NCBI GenBank assembly: GCA_029058745.1
Contig: JAIDXM010000005.1
Location: 62,001 to 126,000 of the forward strand
Origin: Muribaculaceae bacterium
Lineage (GTDB): Bacteria; Bacteroidota; Bacteroidia; Bacteroidales; Muribaculaceae
DNA: 64,000 nucleotides
Direction: 5' to 3'
The notes beneath the pieces are model-generated. The model saw only the letters and a list, made by a program, of their open reading frames with translations. It made no database searches and had not been told where the DNA came from. This document shows, one piece after another, positions 9,011 to 16,123 of the stretch (within the stretch, counting starts at the first letter, position 1; each line of letters begins with the position of its first letter). A program made the position numbers and the translations under genes.

Positions 9011-9095
9011 TTTTTTATCTGTAGGTATTTGAGTGAAGGATGGCGAAATAGCCGGAATAGTGGATATGTCGCCATCCAATGTTTTTGAGGTGGAA
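8999..9095 (-). pseudogene. aat: Decayed duplicate of the 3' end of aat
   Basis: Bases 9024-9095 match 10357-10428, the 3' end of the intact aat gene, at 63 of 72 positions without gaps, in the same orientation; similarity continues more weakly to CTCAATCCCT at 8999. Translated on the minus strand it reads FHLKNIGWRHIHYSGYFAIL, against SHLKSMGGRHIPYSDYLAIL in the intact protein. Only the last roughly 30 codons are present, with no start. It is separated from aat by the Rpn gene and a MITE-like element, so it marks an insertion or rearrangement at the aat 3' end. Confidence 0.85.
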
Positions 9096-9117
9096 TAAGC
9101 ACGTCTCTGCATTATAT

Positions 9118-10041
9118 TTAACGAAGTTTATCGATTTGGGAGAGGGATAGTCCCGTAATTTGCGCAATAGTCTCCGCAGGGAGTCCGATGGAAATCATTT
9201 TGACTACTAACTGCTTCGTTGTGTCTGCCCGTCCTTCCTCTCGTCCTTCCTCTCGTCCTTCGGCTCGTCCTTCGGCTCGTCCTTCCTCTCGTCCTTCCTC
9301 TCGTCCTTCTTCACGGGCAGTATCGAGCACGTCGTTTTGCACCATGATTGTGTCCATGTGGGCATCGTATGCCCGTTTTTCCTTAGACGACATCGACAGA
9401 TACTGAAGTTTCTTTTTCACTTCCTGAAGGCCGGGAGTCCGGGTATCTTCCTTTACCTTGCCGGTTTTAAGATATGTCATCCATTCGTCGAGCGGAGACT
9501 CTGGTATTTTATTATACACGTTTACGCGTACGAGAAAGTATTCCGGAAACACTTCTTTCGGCAGATGTTGCACGATTACCCCATCTTCCTTTGTGTTTAC
9601 AAGGAGGTCGTTGCCGGTGTGTATCCCCTTGAAGCGAGTTTCCCCGTGATAGACATAGTCGTCGCCTTGTCCATAGTCGCAATAGAGTATGCTTATGGAA
9701 TAAACCTTCTTGACCTGGTCATATTTCTCCCCGATATTTATGTGCTCGGTGATGGCCTTGCAGGTTCCGTAGAGGATGCGCTGTAGATAATAGAGCTGGC
9801 GTGTGAGTTGCACCTCAACGATTATGAGATGTCCCTTACTGTTTTTTGCTTTGATATCCACGCGGTTGAACTTGTCGGTATCCGAATCCTGATTACTTTC
9901 ACTTTCGAGAAGTTCGATAATCTTGACTTCTTCGCCCAGAAGCACGGTGATTAGACCTTCGAGAATGCCGAAATTTGCCTTGTCGCGAAGCATGTGTTTC
10001 ATCGCCCAGTCGAATCTGATATATACATTATCCTGTTCCAT
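9118..10041 (-). CDS. Rpn-family PD-(D/E)XK nuclease/putative transposase
   Basis: The product belongs to the Rpn (recombination-promoting nuclease, formerly transposase_31/PDDEXK_2) family that is frequent in Bacteroidales. Diagnostic segments are RFDWAMKHMLRDKANFGILEGLI at the start and the nuclease core RVDIKAKNSKGHLIIVEVQL, which supplies the D and ExQ active-site residues. The start was moved to the Met at 10041 because the longer ORF in the track reads back into a MITE-like element. Near the C-terminus a run of GREEGRAEGR repeats is encoded by 12-bp tandem repeats, followed by a small helix-turn-helix-like end (SIGLPAETIAQITGLSLSQIDKLR). Rpn proteins cleave DNA and promote RecA-independent recombination; mobility of this copy is unproven. 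Confidence 0.9.
   Translation of the reverse strand: MEQDNVYIRFDWAMKHMLRDKANFGILEGLITVLLGEEVKIIELLESESNQDSDTDKFNRVDIKAKNSKGHLIIVEVQLTRQLYYLQRILYGTCKAITEHINIGEKYDQVKKVYSISILYCDYGQGDDYVYHGETRFKGIHTGNDLLVNTKEDGVIVQHLPKEVFPEYFLVRVNVYNKIPESPLDEWMTYLKTGKVKEDTRTPGLQEVKKKLQYLSMSSKEKRAYDAHMDTIMVQNDVLDTAREEGREEGREEGRAEGRAEGREEGREEGRADTTKQLVVKMISIGLPAETIAQITGLSLSQIDKLR
9230..9313 (-). repeat. 12-bp tandem repeat inside the Rpn gene
   Basis: Seven consecutive 12-bp units occur in the order A A B B A A and a degenerate last unit, with A = cgtccttcctct and B = cgtccttcggct (plus-strand reading). They encode alternating GREE and GRAE tetrapeptides. The unit length keeps the frame, so copy-number change would only lengthen or shorten the charged linker. 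Such Glu/Arg/Gly repeats are typical of this family. Confidence 0.9.
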
Positions 10042-10151
10042 ACCCGATTTTTTCAAGTGTAACAATTGTTTACAAAGATAAAATAAAATTTTCTTTGTAG
10101 CAAATATTCGTACAATGTCATTGCATCCAGAAGAATGCCGTTTTCCAAGAT

Positions 10152-10260
10152 TATAGTCAGCACACAAAATAAATGTGCATCCTATACCTGTGCGAATCCT
10201 ACATGCCATAGGCATGTCCGTACCCTCAGAAATGCACAAATAATTTCTGTTTCGACTATA
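10152..10260 (-). repeat. MITE-like element, copy 2
   Basis: The 109-base element is an inverted copy of 7486-7595. It has the same TATAGTC/GACTATA ends and an internal hairpin that keeps its pairing although its sequence differs (ACATGCC, ATA, GGCATGT). It lies upstream of the Rpn gene and downstream of aat. No ORF is supported in it, although the track's longest Rpn reading frame passes through it. Confidence 0.75.
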
Positions 10261-10338
10261 AATCGCCGATTTTTGCCGCTTTTACAAGATTCCGGCAATT
10301 ACGCTTCCCCTTGGAATCATCGGTTTCAGACTCAATCC

Positions 10339-11001
10339 CTAATCATTTTCTCCGGTGGTATTTGAGTGGAGGATGGCGAGATAGTCGGAGTAGGGGATAT
10401 GTCGCCCTCCCATGCTTTTGAGGTGGGAGGTCTCGAATTGACAGTCGATTATGATGCCCGGAATCTTTTCGAGGCGTCGCGCAAGACTGATTAGAGCAAG
10501 CTTGCTGGCGCTGGGCACAAGCGAGAACATGCTCTCGCCGCAAAACACGTTGCCCACCGTCACTCCATATAACCCGCCAACAAGCTCATCACCTTTCCAT
10601 ACCTCAACACTTGCCGCATATCCGTGTTCAAAAAGCCTTGTGTAGGCATCGATGATGTCGGGGCCGAGCCAGGCCCCCTCCATCTCCTCACGCAGCTTTC
10701 CGCAGTTGCGTATCACTCCGTCGAAGTCTTTGTTGAAGGTGACGGCCAGTTCTCCTTTGTTGATGAGCTGGCGCATGGAATGGGACACGTGAATCTCCTT
10801 TGGGAAAATCACGAATCTCTCCATAGGACAATACCAGTGGGGCATATCGCTGTCGCGGAAAGAGAACCAAGGGAATATCCCGTAGCTGTAGGCCAGGAGC
10901 AGACGGTCTTCGGAGAGGTCGCCGCCGACGGCAAAAAGTCCGCCGGGTTCCCCGTCCCTGGGGTCGGGGAAAGCCAATGAGTCGTCGAGAAGATATATCA
11001 T
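10339..11001 (-). CDS. aat: Leucyl/phenylalanyl-tRNA-protein transferase
   Basis: Aat moves Leu or Phe from charged tRNA onto the N-terminal Arg or Lys of proteins in the cytoplasm, creating an N-degron for ClpS/ClpAP. The 220-residue protein carries family signatures throughout: FPDPRDGEPGGLFAVGGDLS, LLLAYSYGIFPWF and LVGGLYGVTVGNVFCGESMFS. The start overlaps the clpA stop (ATGA at 10998-11001), so translation is probably coupled, and clpS-clpA-aat forms one N-end-rule operon. The last 30 codons exist a second time as a decayed fragment at 8999-9095. Length is normal, so the gene appears intact despite that rearrangement. Confidence 0.96.
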   Translation of the reverse strand: MIYLLDDSLAFPDPRDGEPGGLFAVGGDLSEDRLLLAYSYGIFPWFSFRDSDMPHWYCPMERFVIFPKEIHVSHSMRQLINKGELAVTFNKDFDGVIRNCGKLREEMEGAWLGPDIIDAYTRLFEHGYAASVEVWKGDELVGGLYGVTVGNVFCGESMFSLVPSASKLALISLARRLEKIPGIIIDCQFETSHLKSMGGRHIPYSDYLAILHSNTTGEND

Positions 11002-13244
11002 GACAGGAAGAGTTTGCAGTCCGTTACATCCACCTTCACCTCTCCCCCTTTCTTGAGCTTCCCGAAAAGAATCTCACGCATGAGCAGTGGCTTCAGTTGA
11101 GAGTTAATCACCCTTTCGAGTTCGCGAGCCCCATATTCGCGTGTGAATCCCTTTTCGAGAATAAACGACATGGCCTCATCGGAGAGTGTGAGTGTCACTT
11201 TCTTCTCCTTCAGCATCTCGCGCAGTCTTTGTATGTTCTTCTCCAGGATAAGGGCCGCCATGTCGCGACTCATCTCGTTGAATATGACAGTGGCCGACAG
11301 ACGGTTGATGAATTCGGGTTTGAAAGTCTTCTTCACCTGTCTCATCATGGCGTCGCCCGCCGTTATGTTGCTTCCGAACCCCACTTTGGCCTGCGCGGCG
11401 AACTGCGCTCCTGCATTGGAGGTCATTATGAGAATCACGTTGCGGAAGTCGGCGTGGTTCCCCTTGTTGTCGGTGAGGCGCGCATAGTCCATCACCTGCA
11501 GCAGGATATTGTAGATGTCGGGATGGGCCTTCTCGATTTCATCGAGTATAAGCACGCAGTTGGGAGTCTTGCGGATAGCGTCGGTCAGGAGCCCACCGTC
11601 CTCATACCCGACATATCCCGCCGGGGAACCTATGAGTTTTGCCACAGTGTGTTTTTCGGAATATTCGCTCATGTCAAACCTCACAAGACTGACGCCGAGT
11701 TCCTTAGCGAGCACCTTCGCCACCTCCGTCTTGCCAACTCCGGTGGGACCCACAAAAAGGAGGCTTGCGAGAGGCTTTCCGTCGTCGGAGAGTCCGGCCT
11801 TAGCCATCTGCACGGCCTCCGTCACCATAGCCACTGCGTTGTCTTGTCCGAAAATCTGCGAGGCAATCCTTTCTCGCAGGGTCTCGAGGGATGCATTGTC
11901 GTCGGCACGCATTGCCAGCGCGTCAACCTTGCATGTTTTCGAGAGAATCTCCGCTATCAGTCCCTTGGAGACAGACTGCCGTTTCTGAGGGAGGGGATGC
12001 ATCTCCCTGAAAGCCCCCGCCTCATCGATAAGGTCGATAGCCTTGTCGGGGAGGAAACGGTCGGTGATGTGACGTGCGCTACCCCTGACGGCAAATTCTA
12101 TAGCCGAATCGGAGTAATGGACGTTGTGAAACTTCTCGTAGTTTTTCTTAAGCTGGCGGATTATGTTGATTGTCTCATCGATTGAAGGCTCGGCAATGTC
12201 GATTTGCCTGAACCGTCTCACGATACCTTTGCTCTTGGCGAAATGGCGGTTGTATTCCTCATATGTGGTGGACCCGATGAATCTGATGTCGCCCCCTTCG
12301 AGATATGGCTTCAGCATATTCGAGGCGTCCATGGAGTCGCCACCGGTGGCCCCGGCGCCGATGAGGTTGTGGATTTCATCGATATACACTATGGCTCCCG
12401 GTTCGCCGGAAAGCCCGTCCATTATGGCCTTTATCCGTTTCTCGAAGTCACCGCGATATTGCGTTCCAGCCAGGAGAGAGCCTAATTCAATCTGATATAT
12501 TCTTGCCCCTTTCAGTCTTTCGGGCACATCACCGGCCTCAATCATCCTTGCGAGCCCATATACAATCGAGGTTTTCCCAACTCCCGGCTCCCCGATATGC
12601 AGCGGATTGTTCTTCTCTTTACGGCAAAGCACCTGAATAGTCCTCTCCAGCTCCGCTTCCCTGCCTATGAGAGGATTCCGTCGGTCGATAATGTCGTTGA
12701 CGCAGGTCACCAGTTTCCGCCATGATTGCTCTTGTTCCGGATTCTCCTCTGCCATGCAGTCCTCGCCTGTCGGTTCGTCATCGAAAACGATATCCTCCAC
12801 ATATTCGTATCGCATCACCAGTTCGCTCATGAACTGTCCCTCTTTGCCATCGATAGCCTTCATCACCGCATAACGTGCGAAAGACTCCTCAAGGGAGAGG
12901 AGGGCCCTAACTGCGTGGGGGACCGTCACCGAGTCCCTGCCTGAAAATTCCGCCGACGAGATGGCAATCTCCGCCATGTGTCGGAATTGTATGGAAGGTT
13001 CAGGACGGTACTCCATTCCGGGTGGGACAGTCTCAATCTCGTCGAGATATGATTCCACCTGACGGGAAATGGAGTCGGAGGGTGTCCCGAACCCGTCAAT
13101 GGCCTTTCGGAATTTTTGCTGACGTAAGAGGGCAAGCAGAAAATGTTCGGGAGTGATGAACTCATGGCACATTTCTTCGGCGAAAGCACATGCTTTCGTA
13201 AACGCGTCATCAACTTCCGGGGTATTCTTTATTTCTTTTGGCAT
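10998..13244 (-). CDS. clpA: ATP-dependent Clp protease ATP-binding subunit ClpA
   Basis: The 748-residue AAA+ unfoldase feeds substrates to ClpP. It shows an N-terminal Clp_N domain (about residues 1-150), a first ATPase with Walker [10 protein letters not shown] and Walker [11 protein letters not shown], and a second with [12 protein letters not shown] and [14 protein letters not shown]. There is no long middle coiled coil, so it is ClpA and not ClpB or ClpC. A VGF tripeptide sits where ClpA carries its ClpP-docking IGL loop. It lies between clpS and aat on the same strand, which makes the N-end-rule role very likely. No clpP is in the window. Confidence 0.96.
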   Translation of the reverse strand: MPKEIKNTPEVDDAFTKACAFAEEMCHEFITPEHFLLALLRQQKFRKAIDGFGTPSDSISRQVESYLDEIETVPPGMEYRPEPSIQFRHMAEIAISSAEFSGRDSVTVPHAVRALLSLEESFARYAVMKAIDGKEGQFMSELVMRYEYVEDIVFDDEPTGEDCMAEENPEQEQSWRKLVTCVNDIIDRRNPLIGREAELERTIQVLCRKEKNNPLHIGEPGVGKTSIVYGLARMIEAGDVPERLKGARIYQIELGSLLAGTQYRGDFEKRIKAIMDGLSGEPGAIVYIDEIHNLIGAGATGGDSMDASNMLKPYLEGGDIRFIGSTTYEEYNRHFAKSKGIVRRFRQIDIAEPSIDETINIIRQLKKNYEKFHNVHYSDSAIEFAVRGSARHITDRFLPDKAIDLIDEAGAFREMHPLPQKRQSVSKGLIAEILSKTCKVDALAMRADDNASLETLRERIASQIFGQDNAVAMVTEAVQMAKAGLSDDGKPLASLLFVGPTGVGKTEVAKVLAKELGVSLVRFDMSEYSEKHTVAKLIGSPAGYVGYEDGGLLTDAIRKTPNCVLILDEIEKAHPDIYNILLQVMDYARLTDNKGNHADFRNVILIMTSNAGAQFAAQAKVGFGSNITAGDAMMRQVKKTFKPEFINRLSATVIFNEMSRDMAALILEKNIQRLREMLKEKKVTLTLSDEAMSFILEKGFTREYGARELERVINSQLKPLLMREILFGKLKKGGEVKVDVTDCKLFLS

Positions 13245-13297
13245 GAGGTAAGAAGCTGTGTTTGTGGGGGTGAGATTTACTTGGAAGGACGCGGGCT

Positions 13298-13600
13298 TTA
13301 TTCCGGTTCTACTGTTATTCTCAGCGGAAACCCTTCGTCGCGGGCCATCTCTATGGCTTTTGTGGCTTTAGAGGCGGCGATGTCGAGGCTGTATGAGCCC
13401 ACTGTCGCCTTTCCCGAATGATGAATAAGCAGCATGATTCTCTCAGCCTCCGCTTCACTTTTGTGGAAAACGGAAGAGAGAACCATCACTACGAAATCCA
13501 TTGTCGTGAAGTCGTCGTTGTGCATTACGACTTTGAATTTGCGCGGTTCCCGCAGATTAAGTTCTGTATGGTCTTTTAAAGAAGAGTGTTGTTTTCCCAT
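13298..13600 (-). CDS. clpS: ATP-dependent Clp protease adaptor ClpS
   Basis: ClpS binds N-degron residues and hands the substrate to the ClpA N-domain. The 100-residue protein has the core motif VVMHNDDFTTMDFVV, whose Asn-Asp-Asp forms the binding pocket, and the ClpA-contact region IMLLIHHSGKATVGSY. It is the first gene of clpS-clpA-aat, 53 bases before clpA. A -7-like TAATTTTG lies only seven bases before the ATG (13615-13608), which would place the transcript start at or next to the start codon; a leaderless message is possible but the -33 box is poor. Confidence 0.96.
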   Translation of the reverse strand: MGKQHSSLKDHTELNLREPRKFKVVMHNDDFTTMDFVVMVLSSVFHKSEAEAERIMLLIHHSGKATVGSYSLDIAASKATKAIEMARDEGFPLRITVEPE

Positions 13601-13615
13601 AATTCTACAAAATTA

Positions 13616-13976
13616 TAAAAAAAGAATATGAAAATAAAGAGATGACAGTGGAATCGTTGGACGGTAACGAACTATTCACATATCTTGATTTTTCAAATTG
13701 TTAATTATCAATACATGTGCGCATCGCGGTGAGCCCGAAACAATTGGATTTTACGCAACCAACAGACAGACGCGCCGAGGTCCGGCTCAGTAAGCAAAAG
13801 GGAGCCAATGGTTTGATATGACCAAGTAGTTGTGGAGGTTGGCGGCACTCCTAATAAAGGTTAACGGGCAGAACATGCCGATAGAAGATGATGTTAGAAT
13901 ATATGATTATGTCAGGTTTCCCGTATTCCGGGAGGCTTGTTTACGGAATTTTTATATTTAACTAATTTAATCTGTT
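13616..13976. other. Intergenic region between clpS and thioredoxin, possible structured RNA
   Basis: About 360 bases lie between the divergent clpS and thioredoxin genes with no supported ORF. The centre (about 13720-13890) is more GC-rich than the flanks and has several short complementary segments, for example GGCTC with GAGCC (13783-13806), GGT with ACC (13811-13823), GGAG with CTCC and CGGCA with TGCCG. This could be a small structured RNA, but no known family is recognised and no clear -33/-7 promoter was found. Nothing more specific can be supported. Confidence 0.3.
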
Positions 13977-14270
13977 ATGGAATACAATGAGATAATAGCG
14001 TCGAAACCGGTGGTGCTGGTAGAGTTTTATGCCACATGGTGTCCTCACTGCAAAAGGATGATGCCTGTGGTGGAGCAGTTGGGAGAACTTCTTGACGGTT
14101 CGGCCGACATCTATCAGCTTGATATAGATGAGAACGAGCCGGTGGCAGAGGCGCAGGAGGTGAATGGAGTGCCGACTTTCATAATCTATAAGGATGGAAA
14201 GGAGGAATGGCGCCAGAGCGGTGAAATCGACGGGCAGGAATTGCTCGCCAGGATTCAGTCATATTTCTAA
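13977..14270 (+). CDS. Thioredoxin with a CPHC active site
   Basis: At 97 residues this is a single-domain cytoplasmic thioredoxin: VLVEFYATWCPHCKRMMPVVEQL at residues about 12-35, then the conserved cis-Pro region VNGVPTFIIYKDG. It should reduce protein disulfides, using electrons from a thioredoxin reductase that is not in this window. The active-site pair is CPHC rather than the common CGPC; this CPHC motif is also found in oxidising DsbA proteins and would make the motif a stronger oxidant than CGPC. There is no signal peptide, so a cytoplasmic role is more likely than a DsbA-like one. Confidence 0.9.
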   Translation: MEYNEIIASKPVVLVEFYATWCPHCKRMMPVVEQLGELLDGSADIYQLDIDENEPVAEAQEVNGVPTFIIYKDGKEEWRQSGEIDGQELLARIQSYF

Positions 14271-14310
14271 GATTTCTGGTTAACCTTTCCTATATATCGC
14301 CGACTTGTGT

Positions 14311-14342
14311 ATTGCCGACTTGCTGAGAATTGCTTAAATTTG
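14311..14342 (+). promoter_or_regulatory. Promoter of the orphan 554-residue gene
   Basis: ATTG (14311-14314) is followed after 20 bases by TAAATTTG (14335-14342), a match to the Bacteroidetes promoter pattern. Transcription would start near 14349, after the ORF-track start at 14307, so the true start codon must be the Met at 14361 or later. Confidence 0.6.
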
Positions 14343-14360
14343 CGAATAAATCAAGATTAT

Positions 14361-16025
14361 ATGAAAAGGAAGAATCAGTTTGAAAGCGAGCCTATGGAGG
14401 GTCTGAGTCAACATGCAAAGGGCTACGAGGAGATTATTTTGGCCAATATGCGTGACCTATTTTCCGAAATCGGGGATTCCGCTGATGGTGCGGACAATAA
14501 GATGGAGGATATCATTGATGATGAATTGATGGACCTCTTAGATAATTTTGTCGTGAAAAAGGAGGAATGGTCGTCAACCCACCCTTGCGGACTCGTGTGC
14601 GGTTCCGACAAATACTATTCGGATCTCGTCAATATGCTGAAGATGGCTATCACAATGCTAAAACTTCCAGATACAACGCCTGCCGATTTAGTGCATGAGG
14701 TTGCGATGTCGGTTGTGGCCTATCTTGAGGACCTTGTGAGCGGAATCGGAGTGTGGAACGTGGTGCGGTCGTTGTATAAGAGGAAATACGGCACACAGCT
14801 GCCGTTCTATGATTGCGAGCATGGCGACTATTATGAGGATGACATCAACATCGAGGATATCAAGTTTATCGTCTGGCAGTGTTTCTGCAGATGCGGACAG
14901 CCGGAGATGATGACGTTCTCGCCATATAGCAAGGGAGTAGAGGTTATATCGGAGCTTGTGTTTGATATTCTTGTTGACAGCTTCGAAAAAGCGCCGGAGG
15001 CAACCCGTGTAAAGGATTATATCTCGCGAGTGTTCCGAAAGGGAGACTATTTCGAGATAAGACATCTTGCGGAGTGGATTGTATTCAACAATAAGTTGAC
15101 GAGCAGTCCCAATATGATGGAGTCTGTCAGGGAGGAGGCTGAGGGAATCAATGGGAAGCATGACCTTATCGATGAAACCAAGGCGGAGTATTTTGTAAGG
15201 AGTCTGAGGGCTTGGACACGCTATGTCGGGCCTATGGGATGCATGGCGTCGGTTTATCTCGCGGAGATGTGCCGTAATTGTGGCAATGAGGCATTGGCTG
15301 CTAAGCTTGATGGAGTGGAATGCATAGGCCCGGTGGTGTTACGGCTGAAGGAAGCCCGCAAAAAGGAGATAATCCTGTCTGACGCCACGGGAGAAGAATA
15401 CATGGTGTCAAGGAATTCTTTCGGACCTGGCGCTCGTTTTGATGAGGTCAAGGGCTATATGACCAGTATCGTGAAATTTGGCGACTTATGGTATCAGAAC
15501 GGTATTGCGGTGGGAATTGAGGTTGATCCGTTCGATACCGAAAAGGGCTATATAGACAATGAAATCAATAACAGCAAGAATAAAGAGTGGATAAGGGGAG
15601 TAGTTGAGAGCCACGGAGGCAGGCGTATTTTCTATTGCCGAGACATGGAAGAGGTGTCCGGGATTTTAGGAGTCACCAACAAAAGTGACACGGAGCGTTC
15701 TGCGGATAATTATGTGCTGATGCTTTCGGAAGAGGAGGGGATGTCTGTCCTGGAGGATTCCGCAGAGTCTTTCAAGGATAAAAAGAATCCGTTCTATGAC
15801 AAGCAGCGTGCCAAGGAGGAGGCCTTTTTTGTGATATTCAATGGTAATGTGCCGTCGGATATATCAGATATAATAGTCAAGGAGAACCTATTGCCGGATG
15901 CTAACATATCCGCATCCCAGGGGAAGAGATTCGGCAAGGCTATTGTCCAGGACAATATGGGTTTCCTGTTCGACTTTTTCCGCACACGAAATCCGAGGGT
16001 AAGATGGATGTATGACGAAGACTGA
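14361..16025 (+). CDS. Uncharacterised 554-residue cytoplasmic protein
   Basis: No family is recognised. The start was moved from 14307 to 14361 (MKRKNQFESE) because the upstream promoter predicts transcription beginning near 14349. The protein has no signal peptide or membrane segment. It is acidic and mostly helical in its first 300 residues (DIINIEDIKFIVWQCFCR-like stretches, several Cys), with a mixed region of about 200 residues after that. It contains no obvious nucleotide-binding or catalytic motif. It stands alone between thioredoxin and the phosphate transporter and ends at a strong hairpin terminator. A structural or regulatory role is possible; nothing in the context decides it. 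Confidence 0.75.
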   Translation: MKRKNQFESEPMEGLSQHAKGYEEIILANMRDLFSEIGDSADGADNKMEDIIDDELMDLLDNFVVKKEEWSSTHPCGLVCGSDKYYSDLVNMLKMAITMLKLPDTTPADLVHEVAMSVVAYLEDLVSGIGVWNVVRSLYKRKYGTQLPFYDCEHGDYYEDDINIEDIKFIVWQCFCRCGQPEMMTFSPYSKGVEVISELVFDILVDSFEKAPEATRVKDYISRVFRKGDYFEIRHLAEWIVFNNKLTSSPNMMESVREEAEGINGKHDLIDETKAEYFVRSLRAWTRYVGPMGCMASVYLAEMCRNCGNEALAAKLDGVECIGPVVLRLKEARKKEIILSDATGEEYMVSRNSFGPGARFDEVKGYMTSIVKFGDLWYQNGIAVGIEVDPFDTEKGYIDNEINNSKNKEWIRGVVESHGGRRIFYCRDMEEVSGILGVTNKSDTERSADNYVLMLSEEEGMSVLEDSAESFKDKKNPFYDKQRAKEEAFFVIFNGNVPSDISDIIVKENLLPDANISASQGKRFGKAIVQDNMGFLFDFFRTRNPRVRWMYDED

Positions 16026-16068
16026 GCTCGCGGGTGATTCCCCGAAACCGTGATGGCAATATGATATT

Positions 16069-16109
16069 CGAAGGGAGGGTGTGTCAGAATCTGACACACC
16101 CTCCCTTCG
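16069..16109. terminator. Bidirectional hairpin terminator
   Basis: CGAAGGGAGGGTGTGTCAGA pairs perfectly with TCTGACACACCCTCCCTTCG around a single base, a stem of up to 20 pairs. It lies between two convergent genes, the orphan gene on plus and the phosphate transporter on minus, and can terminate both. There is no long T-tract on either side. Confidence 0.8.
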
Positions 16110-16123
16110 GGTTAAGTCCACAC

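Noticed and set aside
9230-9313. Regular direct repeats that might suggest a CRISPR array
   Set aside because: The 12-bp units are contiguous without spacers and lie in frame inside the Rpn coding sequence.
10042-10239. N-terminal extension of the Rpn protein in the ORF track
   Set aside because: It reads through the MITE-like element and has no family similarity; the family start is the Met at 10041.
11097-12185. 362-residue plus-strand ORF opposite clpA
   Set aside because: It is an antisense shadow of clpA, which has full family motifs in the other strand.
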